From: Mesostigma viride
Taxonomy: Eukaryota; Streptophyta; Mesostigmatophyceae; Mesostigmatales; Mesostigmataceae
Length of the DNA stretch: 64,000 bases
Direction of reading: 5' to 3'
NCBI GenBank assembly: GCA_009746045.1
Contig: RPFO01000667.1
Span: 1 to 64,000 of the forward strand
Below are positions 22,501-33,486 of the stretch, piece after piece (within the stretch, counting starts at the first letter, position 1; each line of letters starts with the position of its first letter). The notes under the pieces are model-generated. The model searched no databases. It saw only the letters and a list, made by a program, of their open reading frames with translations, and was not told the DNA's origin. Both the position numbers and the translations under genes were made by a program.

Positions 22501-24050
22501 GGACCCTGCATGGCAGCCCAAGTTAATTATGGGGGGTTGGCTGTATAGAGGGTTAGCCTTGCTACATGACACTCTGCTTCCTGCCCTGATCAAGCAGTGA
22601 GAGCTGTCAGTATTCATGGCATGGATCCCTGTGGATGACCCGTTATCCCTGGGAATGTCAGGCTTGTCCTTCACCCGTGGACTCTAGCTGAGGGAGGGTG
22701 GTGTCCCAGAACCTGGAGTGGCCTCACCTTGTTTGGCTTAGGTGCCTTGACCCTGTTGACTCCTTCCTGGATTCATGTGGACTCATCGAATCTGACTGGG
22801 ATCTGAGTTGAGTGGGATGGACTCTTGGGGGAGTTTGGTGGGACTAAGCTGAGATGACATCCAGATCTTGGTGACCAGCTTCTGAGGATAGTTGAGGGGA
22901 TCTGAGCCTGGATGGCACATGGAGAGTGACTTCTGTGTTGTACCCCGACATATGACATATGGAGTTGTTCACCTAGGGCTTGATGCCTGGTATGATTAAG
23001 ACGTGGTTCATGTATGCACACCAGCCTGTATGAGAGTGGCTCCCCTTTTTGTGGCTCATCTGCTGCATAGGATGTATGCATTGTCACCAGGACCTGAGTT
23101 TGATATGAGGCCTACTGAGGGGCAGGACATGCTAGCAGCCTTACCTGAGGCCTTGAAGGAGGCATTTACTCAGTTGCAGCCAGTGAGTATGGGAGAGGCT
23201 TCCTACAGGGAGCTGTTGGAGTTTCAGTTCAGAAGGGTGACTTTGATTTGGTTCCTTCTTTCTCCAGCTCAGCCAGAAGGTGTTTTCCTTTGGAGACTTC
23301 TACCTCTTTTGCAATCCGGGTTGCCCAAGTACACTGTGGAACTTAGGGTCCGTCTGATGCCACTATGGGTGCTGGTGCCCTGATAGGTGCTAAGTGGTCT
23401 GTGGTCAAGACCTTTCTGCAGTTCTGGTGAGCGTACAGATCAGGGGTGAGCAGGCACAAGACGTCCTCTACTTGGTGATGGACCCGGCGAGTCAGTCTGT
23501 GGTGCTCCTCTCCTGGGGCATGCTTCCGCTATGCTGTCCAGATGGTGGCAGGGGCTACTGAGACTTGCATGGTGCTGAAGGTCAGCAGGAACTGGCCCAG
23601 AGTTGGCCCACGTGGTGGGGCAGTTTCCCATGTGTGGACCCAATGGCAAGGTGGCCTGAATGGGGATTGGTATAGCCTGTGAGGAACAGGGCTGAGAAGG
23701 AAAGGGGGGCTTTGGATTGTGGTGTGAGGGGGGGGATTCCAGGATGGATGATGGGGGGGGCTCCATTCCAGTTCTGATGTTCCAGTCCGGAGTTCCAGAA
23801 TTCCAGAATGATGACGGGATGACTTCCCGTATTGCTGTGATTATCTGGGCTTGTAGTGGATAAGGATGTGACTTGTCTTCCTTAAGCACCTGTGACTAGA
23901 TGTTTATGAGATAGGAGGCCCTGGCTTCAGGGATGTAAAAACCCATCTGCTTGTCCCAAGAGATGGTGGACTTCCTGTTTATTGTTGTGTTGTTCTTGTG
24001 TAGGTTGTTGTTTATTCTTCTTGGCTTCTAGGAACTGGGAGTTCCTGTCT

Positions 24051-24063
24051 TGAGGGGGAGATA
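24051..24063 (+). promoter_or_regulatory. Polypurine tract of the LARD-like element
   Basis: TGAGGGGGAGATA directly precedes the 3' LTR start TGTAAC. Confidence 0.8.
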
Positions 24064-24755
24064 TGTAACAACCAAATGTTACATCCAAAGTTTTCCTACT
24101 GGTGACCTTATCATGAGTTCTTGGGGACAATTATTTGGATAGTTAGGAGGCTTCGACGTATGAGTATAGGCCTGCTGAGATCTGTCGAATTATTGTTCTA
24201 CCCTCATTGGTCGTGGCCTGATCCACGTGGGGTACTTTGTATGGTTTAGTTCAGCCAGTCATAGATTCTCTTTAAGACTGTCGTACCTGGTGGATCTGGT
24301 TCCAGGTCACGGAGATTCTGTAGTGCTGGCCTTGTGCTGTGTTGTGGATTCTGAGGACAGGATCTTACCTTGAGTGATCCTCACTTTTGATTGGTTCTTT
24401 CGGGTTAGGGTTGAGCCGACTCTGCGTGCACGATGACTTTTATACTGATTGTGGCGGCCGTGCATGCGTACGTGAGAGCTAAAGCTATGGTGTAATTCAA
24501 GGGTTTCCTTGTTTCATCAATCAAACAACCCTTGCCAAAAGTCAACTATAACTTCAACAGATAGTTGACTTGGATATAACTTGTCTGTTGTGTCTAACAA
24601 GGGTGGGGACTCATTCCCTTAACTGTTGAAGATCCATCTTCATTGCTTCTCTGGACGTGAAGTTATCTGTCGCGACTCCAACCCAGGTATAAAGATCTTT
24701 TCACGCTAATGTTGATACTGAGGCTGTTGCAAACACAACATTTTTAGTCGTTACA
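24064..24755 (+). repeat. 3' LTR of the LARD-like element
   Basis: 692 bp copy ending TCGTTACA, directly followed by the second GTTAA target-duplication copy. Confidence 0.95.
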
Positions 24756-24828
24756 GTTAAGGGGAGATTCGGTACTGCAGTAGGCATCAGCGGTATGATA
24801 GATATCGACCCCCACACTACGACGTTTT

Positions 24829-25040
24829 AGTTATTATAAATAGTGACGGAACCTTTTTGCCACTTGGCAATTAGGTCCGTCACTATTTATCCGGCGAAAA
24901 CCACTCGCCGGCATCAATTCCGCGTGTAGTTCACGTGAACTTAACGCGGAATAGATGCCGGCGAGTGGTTTTCGCCGGATAAATAGTGACGGACCTAATT
25001 GCCAAGTGGCAAAAAGGTTCCGTCACTATTTATAATAACT
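24829..25040 (-). repeat. Palindrome P3 (212 bp)
   Basis: Exact reverse complement of P1, including the positions where P1 is asymmetric. This shows that the whole composite, not just each unit, is palindromic. Confidence 0.95.
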
Positions 25041-25045
25041 ACATA

Positions 25046-25792
<747 letters not shown>

Positions 25793-25887
25793 CAAGTTAA
25801 AAACAACCAAAACTAAGAAGGAAAAGAGGGAACACATACACACATACACGAAGGGGCCAAAGGAAAAGATAAGCAAAAGTGAATTTT

Positions 25888-26755
<868 letters not shown>

Positions 26756-26767
26756 GTAAGACGTATA

Positions 26768-26894
26768 CATTAATTAATTAATTGATTAATTGATTAATTA
26801 ATTAATTAATTGATTAATTAATTAACACGTGACTGCGTCAGGTGAGCATACGTCCTCAGTGGGAGGGGAACATTAATTAATTAATTAATTAATT
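26768..26894 (-). repeat. ATTA-repeat tails with a 49-bp LINE L1 3'-end scrap
   Basis: 26825-26873 matches the L1 3' end (ACACGTGACTGCGTCA.GTGAGC through GGGAGGGGAACAT), flanked on both sides by ATTA repeats. It is an extremely 5'-truncated LINE insertion or part of a tail. Confidence 0.75.
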
Positions 26895-26995
26895 AAACTC
26901 GTGCTCCCATTGGGGAGTCACGGAGCACCGAAGTGCTTTTAATCCCTGTGTGTGCACAACAGGAGAAAGGGCAGAGACCCCCAGTCTCCTTTCCA
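26895..26995 (-). mobile_element. LINE L2 3'-end fragment
   Basis: Carries CTCGTGCTCCCATTGGGGAG and GCACCGAAGTGCTTTTAATC, matching 3391-3475 in inverted orientation over about 90 bp. An ATTA tail lies to the left. Confidence 0.75.
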
Positions 26996-27610
26996 ATGTC
27001 CAGGGGAACATTACAAAGGGAAAAAGAAAAAAGAACTGAAAGGAAGAAAGAAACAAGAAAAGAAAATGTAAATGATAATGATAATAAGAACAATAATAAA
27101 TAAGGACAAAGTAAAGAGTAATAATAATAACAATAACAAAATTGGAATAAAGAAAGAGGTCATTGCTGGGATATGGAGGCACAGACGATGTTGGAGTATG
27201 GGTCAGGAGCTAGCTCGATGTTTCAGCGCCCGTGGTGCCCGGCCGGGGGTCTCCTATCCAACAGGGTCAACAGCCTCGTGCCCAGCTCACTCCAATGCCA
27301 GCTTGGAACATATCCAGCTTGGAACATAGTAGTATATAAATATCAGACACTGGTTTGCTGAAAGTTCCAAAAGTAAGACCTTGGACCCTACCTACCTAGC
27401 TTTCGGGCGCTTTACATAGCAAAACCTTGTGAAGCCAGGAGTTCTGGGGGTCGAGGTAGGGAGCAAAATGATCAGCTCCCGCGAGCTCTATCGTTTGAGC
27501 ACATTGGTGTATGGGGAAATTCGGAATGGGTCACAGTGGCCGGCGCGACGCGATACTGGCACGATGCGGCGCTGGAGAGCCGAAGCCTTGTATAGTGGTG
27601 GCAGACGGCA
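26996..27610. other. No gene recognised
   Basis: A-rich, AATAAT-containing sequence to about 27150, then mixed-composition DNA to 27610 with no domain. It ends in GGATACTTCCAT, the left target-duplication copy of the LINE that follows. Confidence 0.4.
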
Positions 27611-29016
27611 GGATACTTCCATTAATTAATTAATTAATTGATTAATTAATTAATTAATTAATTAATTAATTAATTAATTAATTAATAGACACGTGACTGC
27701 GTCACGTGAGCATAAGTCCTCAGTGGGAGGGGAACATGGATGGGATGGAATGGATTGTATAAGCTATCTAGGTCCTAGTTACAGGGGTGTGGGCACCGCG
27801 GCCCGAATCGCTATGAATACCATACTTGGTCACACGCGGAGCCCCCACAGGCTTGGGGGTGGTCTCCTTCATCACTACTTGCCATCTATCCTTGCGCACC
27901 ATCTGCCTCCATATTACAGACAAACCAGGAGGCTGCCCGGGGGTGAGCCCGTCACTTCTAGTGTAGCACATGTCCATGCCGAGTCTATCACGAAAAGTCC
28001 ACGGGTGGCGGCCCTGCCGCGCGCGGCCGGGGGCACGCCAGGTGAGGACATATCGCCCAGGCTGGGCGGGCGTGGTGCCAGCTAGTCTATCTGCATGAGG
28101 TATCTACCTGATCTGCCGCGGGCCAGGTGCCCGGCTAGGCCCAGGCGCCTGTGCCTAATAATGTGGGAATTAATTAATTAATTAATAGACACGTGACTGC
28201 GTCACGTGAGCATAAGTCCTCAGTGGGAGGGGAACATGGGATATGGAATGGATGGTATAAGCTATCTAGGTCCTAGTTACAGGGGTGTGGGCACCGCGGC
28301 CCGAATCGCTATGAATGCCATACTTGGTCACACGCGGAGCCCCCACAGGCTTGGGGGTGGTCTCCTTCATCACTACTTGCCATCTATCCTTGCGCACCAT
28401 CTGCCTCCATATTACAGACAAACCAGGAGGCTGCCCGGGGGTGAGCCCGTCACGTCTAGTGTAGCACATGTCCATGCCGAGTCTATCACGAAAAGTCCAC
28501 GGGTGGCGGACCTGCCGCGCGCGGCCGGGGGCACGCCAGGTGAGGACATATCGCCCAGGCTGGGCGGGCTTGGTGCCAGCTAGTCTATCTGATGTATCTA
28601 CCTGATCTGTGCGGGCCAGGTGCCCGGCTAGGCCCAGGCGCCTGTGCCTAATAATGTGGGAAACATAGGGCAAATCAGCGTACAAATCCTCATTACTAAT
28701 GTGCAAACCAAAGGGGATGTTAAGGGCCTTGCGCAGCATCTTGGTGACGGCGCCGTCGAGTCGTTGCTCCAGCTCCTGCGTCAGTGTCCACGTCTCGGCG
28801 CCGTAGGTCAGGATCGTCAGAATGACGACCTTGAAGAGGTCACGCTTGACGATCCGGGGTAGGGCGGGGTTGCTCCACCAGCGGCGGTGGTCATGGAGGT
28901 GCGCCCACGCCATGCCGATCCGTGTCGTCATGTCGTCCTCGCAGTCGGGAAGCCAACTGCCGAGCAGCTTGAATTAAGCGGCCTGAAGGAGGGTAGTTGA
29001 CCTCGGCATCGTCTAC

Positions 29017-30744
29017 TTAACACGTCGTACGTCAAAACTCAGTCCTAAAAATAGGACTGAGTATGCCAACTTTGAGATCATGTAGCGGTAAGGGTAGGGG
29101 GGTACCCCATAGGTTTGATATGCATCAGAGCACTCAATATCATGCTAATGCTTGGGCATATGCCTAAAAAATCATATGTTGACCAAATCATGTAAAATTT
29201 TACAAGGGTGTCAACCCATGCTCGCGATTTGGCAATTTTCTGTGGAAGGACGAGTTGGGAAAATTCAATAAAATCCATATGCATGTTGAAAAAATATAGG
29301 CGTGTAAACAATATAGTTCTTGAAACATGGCAAAAAACTGGGCTCAATTTGGCCACAGCCTCTACCTGAAACTCACCAAAAACCACCAGCCCTAAGAATG
29401 GGTTTCGAGGTTGCTAGCAATGTGCAAGCATGTAAGTGCGGTCATACTACACACCACCGTGGCAACCAACCATGCCAATCAACTCATTTCCCTTCTAGCA
29501 TAACAGGAAAACATACTTGCATCATCATATTGCAGTTATATTATACCTTAGTATATGTGTGAGAGCCTATGCACGCACGTAGGGAATGGGCATTGATACC
29601 TACCTACAAAGGGTTTTATTATGAGCCTTAACCACCAATATAATGGGTAGGTTAAGCATATTTCAATTGTTTTTAACAAGAATAGAGATGGCTAACACTG
29701 TTTTGCCTTGCCATGGCATGGCCAACATACTTGCTGGCACATGATGACAGTGGTTTATCACCAAGATTCTTCACTCACCCGTATAAGCTTGAAAGCACGC
29801 TGGATGCAGCCCATGGCCATACAATCACGCAGTATGAACGTAGCAAAAGAATAACTAACATCTATGAAGGTATTTAAACCCATACAGCGCCTAAAAAACT
29901 GCAAAAGTACACTAGGGTAAGGCAAATGCCTGGAAACATCATAAAAAATGGGGGGTTTAGAGAGGGGCAGGCAACGGTCAAGAAAGCGCATCAAGATTCG
30001 AAACTGACAGCGCCTTGCAAGCTCAAACTCATGTAAGAACATAACAAAACGATGAGGTGACGATATTTCAGCTTTACCGTGCACGGATGGCGTTATCTTG
30101 GCCCAGGCGGTGCCCGCAAAAGTGACATTTGCGGCACACAAACCATGACATGACAGAGTGGTCGAAATCATCAAATCTTTACTGCCACTGACTTAATTCT
30201 ACACACATGCATGATAATAAGTAGAAAGAAGCATATAAACCCTTCGAACTGCACCGTAAAGTAAATTTAGTCATCAATTCCGTCAACCTGCCTGGTCGCA
30301 GTTTTTTCCAGCAAGAGCAGTGCCGACACCTGGTAAATCGCATCCCCGGGAGCTAAAAATTGGTTTGTGTCATCTTTAGGACATATAAAATCTATTTCCT
30401 GGGTTTTACCAGCTAAATCGTCCGCAAACGTAAACTGTATGCATGGGCGCAAGCCGCCATGGCTAGGTCGTGCATTTCCGGAACTCACGTTTCACGTGAA
30501 AAAGTACCCTTACCACCTGTACTTTGACCGTACATTTAGCCGCCCAAACAAAATCCAAAAAAATCGCAAAAATATGTCTAAGAAAGGTCATTTCACGTAG
30601 TATTTGAATAAATTTTGAGGGAATTTTTTTGACAAACATTCCGACTTGGGCGAATTTTCTACGAAACCCAAAAACTCGGTCCTAAGAATAGGACTGAGTT
30701 GAACTCAGTCCTAAGAATAGGTGCAGTGACGAACGACGTGTTAA
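29017..30744. mobile_element. TTAA-flanked TIR DNA element, 1.72 kb, non-autonomous
   Basis: Nested in the chimeric LINE. Ends read CTTAACACGTCGTACGTCA on the left and, on the opposite strand, CTTAACACGTCGTTCGTCA on the right (18 of 19 match), with TTAA at both edges (29017-29020, 30741-30744). Subterminal hairpins built on ACTCAGTCCTA/TAGGACTGAGT follow at each end. The AT-rich interior has no recognised transposase. The TTAA edges suggest a piggyBac-type mechanism, but the termini lack the usual CCC start, so the superfamily is uncertain. Confidence 0.75.
29758..30488 (-). other. Possible decayed coding pieces inside the TIR element
   Basis: Two minus-strand frames read somewhat like protein: 29758-30174 (138 codons, RFLDRCLPLSKPPIFYDVSR) and 30267-30488 (74 codons, FADDLAGKTQEIDFICP). 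I do not recognise either. They may be remnants of a transposase or of a captured host exon, or chance. Confidence 0.25.
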
Positions 30745-31909
30745 GAGACGGAGTGTGGGTGGGGGCCCTGCCATGCCGAGGGCCAGGGCCTCCGTTTTGG
30801 GGCTGATTTCTAGACCAACCGCCCGAGCCTCGAGCGCCAGGCAGCCTCCAGCCAAAGTTGGGCAGACTCCGGCTTCTCGATGAGCGTGATGTCGTCGGCA
30901 TAAATGAGGTCAGCTAGTAAATTCTGCTTGTTAGTCGGCCCCCCTTCCCCAAGCTCGTTCGTGATCGCTAGGCCAGGGGCACGGCCTGCAATGCTAGCAA
31001 AGCGGAGCACGTGCCTGGCGCATAACATAATCAACTACAATAATAAACAGGTACGGCGACAGGACGCAACCCTGCCTGACGCCGGTCTGCAGTGGGCATG
31101 GCGGGGTAATGCCGTGTTGAGTGCGCACCGAAGTGGTCGACCCCTCATACAGCGTGCGGATGACGGTAATCAGGGGAGCCGGGGACGCGAGCGCGAGCAA
31201 GTACAGCCCATAGAGCGTCCCAGAGGACAGAATCAAAAGCCTTGATGAAGTCGACGAAGATCAGGATGGCGGGAAACTCACCAGGTTGCAGGAGAGCGAT
31301 TTCCTCGAAGAGGCGACGCGCGACGAAGATGGCCATGACGGTGTTGCGCCCAGGACGGAAGCCCATTTGACTTTCCCCAAGGTGACAGTCGAGAGCAGAA
31401 CGAAGGCGGTTGAGGATCATGCGCATGAACAACTTGAGTGCGGCGCTCTGGATGAGGACTCCTCTGTAGTTGGCGGGGTCGTCAGGGGAACCTTTGGCTT
31501 TGTACAGCATAATACGGTAGCTGTGCTGCCACTCAGGAATCGGCGGCGCGTCGGCAAGCAGGATCCGGTTGCAGACGTCAAGCAGGAACCCCGTGAGCGC
31601 CGTCAGCTTAATCACCGGGGCTGGGAGCTGGTCAGGTCCAACGGCGGCATAGAAGCGGAGTTGCTTGGCGGCGGTGCTCAGCTCGAGCTCGGTGAACGGC
31701 GGGAGCTCGTTGGGGTCGGCCAGGGGTTCCGTCAGCTAGGGCTGGGTACGTGTAGTCCTGCTCAGCAGCGGGCGGCGTGGGCGGCGCAGGGACGTCCGCA
31801 GGCGCTACTGCCAGGCGTGCGGCCGCCAGAGGGCCAAGCGGCGGAGGCGGCGGGGGGGCGCCGAGCAGCCGGGACTGGGAGGAATACCACTGGTCGAGGA
31901 TACTTCCAT

Positions 31910-32835
31910 GCCTAGGGGCAGCACCATCCCGCGGCCCGCCCCCCCGCCCCCCATGCCCCCCCCCCCCAATAGTACCTGCCAAAATTTTGACTGCAGATTT
32001 GGGTTCAGCTCGCCAAGTGCTATCAGTTTGTCTGTAGAACCGTTTCCGACCATACAGGGAGGTAGCATGCAGAAAATCATAGTGTTTTGTTGTAAAAAAA
32101 CTGTGTCGGCCCGGCAACCTACCTCCCTACCCTTTAAGTTAACGGTTGTTTAGATTCTGTAACTGCTAACCTAGGCACCCCCTGGGGTTCAAGCGACAAG
32201 TGGCAAACATCAAGGAGACAACCAGGAACATGCTTATTTTCGCGAGATCTACTCGAATTCAGCGTTGTGTAAAATTTCTTGTTTTCAAGCACCCCCCTCG
32301 GGAGAAGAAAAGCACATAGGACAAGCTAGATTCCTCCCATGATCACAATCCATGAGACATCAATTTTGGACTTGAGTACTTCGTGTCTCCCCACTGAGAC
32401 CACATGGAACATTGAGTTGTGGATCATTAATTAGTTCATGACATTGGGAAGTGACGCAGGTGATGTCACATGTCGCACATATGTCCTTTATATTGATTAA
32501 AGTTGTCTCCTTGATATTTATTAAACAACAAATAATGATTCAATATGATCTACTGGTTTCTATAAAACTAAAATGGCATGGAATCGTGCCATAAAGAATT
32601 GGTGTAACGTCTAGACCGTAAACGCCCCGCACAGTTGCATGCAGTCGGCGATATCAACCGAGCTGCTGCCATGACATTCAAATGGCTACAAGTGTGAATA
32701 TGCCTTTAAATTGTAGCAAGCCCTTGGCGTGTCAACCCTCCAAAAGGACATCCAAGAAAGTCCGTATTTTATACAGACATTTGCTACCGCGAATACGGTC
32801 GCACAGAAATGGGGTAAGCCATTATGCTGGTACAA
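31910..32835. other. Intergenic, candidate small TIR element
   Basis: G/C-run-rich start, then AT-rich DNA without a gene. ATCAAGGAGACAAC at 32209-32222 and its reverse complement at 32502-32515 bound a 307-bp segment that could be a MITE. The right part is the 3' flank of the GST gene. Confidence 0.4.
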
Positions 32836-33486
32836 TCATGCGCTCGTCACGACCGCTTGCATCTCAGCATGAGCTGCCTTCACGAAGTCCAGGGAAGCGA
32901 TGTTGTTAAAGTACGCTTGCAGGTTAGGGTACGCTGACAAGTCGACCTTCAGGTAAGGCATCCAAGACAGGACGATGTACAAGTAGGCGTCCGCGACGGT
33001 GAAGCCGTTGCCGACCAAGTAATTCTTGCCCGGAGTAATCTCATGCTTCGACAAGAAATCAAGCTTGCTCTTTAGCTTGGCGGCGGCAGCATCACGCATT
33101 TCTCCCGTCAGGGCTGGGTTGAAAAGAGGACCGCAGCTGGAGTGGACCTCGCTGGCGATGTAATTCAACTTGGATTGCAGCACGTAGCGTGCGGTGGTGC
33201 CGTTGGCAGGCGCGAGATGAGCCTCGGCGTTCTGATCGGCGAGCCACTGTAGAACGGCGCTTCCCTCGTTCAACAGCGTGCCATCTTCAAGGACAAGGCC
33301 AGGAACGTTGCCCTTGACGTTGACAGCATAGTAATCCTCGCCTTTCTTTGGGCCAGAAAGGACCTTGTGGGAGCCGATGTCCACTAGGTTGGCTTCAACG
33401 ATCTTGCCCAGAATTCCCGCCTTGTAGGCGGAAATGTAGCTTGCGGCACCGCAGGAGGTGGGAGTGAAATAAAGCTGGGCCGGCAT
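32836..33486 (-). CDS. Glutathione S-transferase, beta-like, 216 aa
   Basis: Transfers glutathione to electrophiles, or uses it in reduction/peroxide chemistry, most likely in the cytosol. Seen: an N-terminal thioredoxin fold starting LYFTPTSCGAASY with Cys12 where beta-class enzymes have their catalytic cysteine; NVKGNVPGL with the cis-Pro at 62; NEGSAVLQW (Glu74-Ser76) as the glutathione gamma-Glu contact; and a C-terminal helical domain with the folding motif FTVADAYLY (Thr163-Asp166). Length matches the family (about 200-220). It is a single exon, and the ATG gives the standard family start with no targeting peptide. About 18 of 215 residues differ from the second copy at 41437. Beta-like sequence and no intron raise the possibility of old bacterial transfer; that is inference. 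Confidence 0.92.
   Translation of the reverse strand: MPAQLYFTPTSCGAASYISAYKAGILGKIVEANLVDIGSHKVLSGPKKGEDYYAVNVKGNVPGLVLEDGTLLNEGSAVLQWLADQNAEAHLAPANGTTARYVLQSKLNYIASEVHSSCGPLFNPALTGEMRDAAAAKLKSKLDFLSKHEITPGKNYLVGNGFTVADAYLYIVLSWMPYLKVDLSAYPNLQAYFNNIASLDFVKAAHAEMQAVVTSA

Larger units (their letters stand above)
17296..24755 (+). mobile_element. Complete LARD-like LTR retrotransposon without recognisable pol
   Basis: LTRs of 692 bp at 17296-17987 and 24064-24755 differ at one base that I can see (C/T at 17801 against 24569, approximately). GTTAA is duplicated at 17291-17295 and 24756-24760. The primer-binding site TGGTATCGGAGG (17989-18000) follows the 5' LTR after one base, and the polypurine tract TGAGGGGGAGATA precedes the 3' LTR (24051-24063). 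The ~6.08-kb interior has only short open frames and none of the RT, RNase H, integrase or protease motifs, so it is a large non-autonomous derivative. It is young and inserted into one arm of the palindromic element. Confidence 0.93.
16552..25040. mobile_element. 1,024-bp multi-level palindromic element, interrupted by an LTR retrotransposon
   Basis: After removing the LTR element (17296-24755) and one 5-bp target duplication, the unit is P1-X-P2-X'-P3: three 212-bp palindromes P at 16552-16763, 16958-17169 and 24829-25040, and 194-bp spacers X (16764-16957) and X' (17170-17295 plus 24761-24828). X' is the exact reverse complement of X in my reading, and P3 is the exact reverse complement of P1. 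The whole unit is thus a near-perfect palindrome with central mismatches only in P2. Ends read AGTTATTATAAATAGTGACG inward. ACATA flanks the unit at 16547-16551 and 25041-25045, suggesting one insertion event, although that DNA is low-complexity CA repeat. No coding capacity. Confidence 0.85.
27623..31898 (-). mobile_element. Chimeric LINE L1 insertion: two 3' ends in one unit
   Basis: The minus-strand unit has a TTAA-repeat tail at 27623-27685 and a 484-bp LINE 3' fragment (27686-28169). A second tail and 3' end then begin at 28170, followed by a longer LINE body to 31898, interrupted at 29017-30744 by a TIR element. GGATACTTCCAT occurs once at the left end (27611-27622) and once at the right end (31898-31909), but not at the internal junction. 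Both LINE pieces therefore appear to have entered together. RT reads in several frames (28266-28931; 30994-31236; 31145-31615); YADD is at 30891-30902. Coding is broken by indels. Confidence 0.85.
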
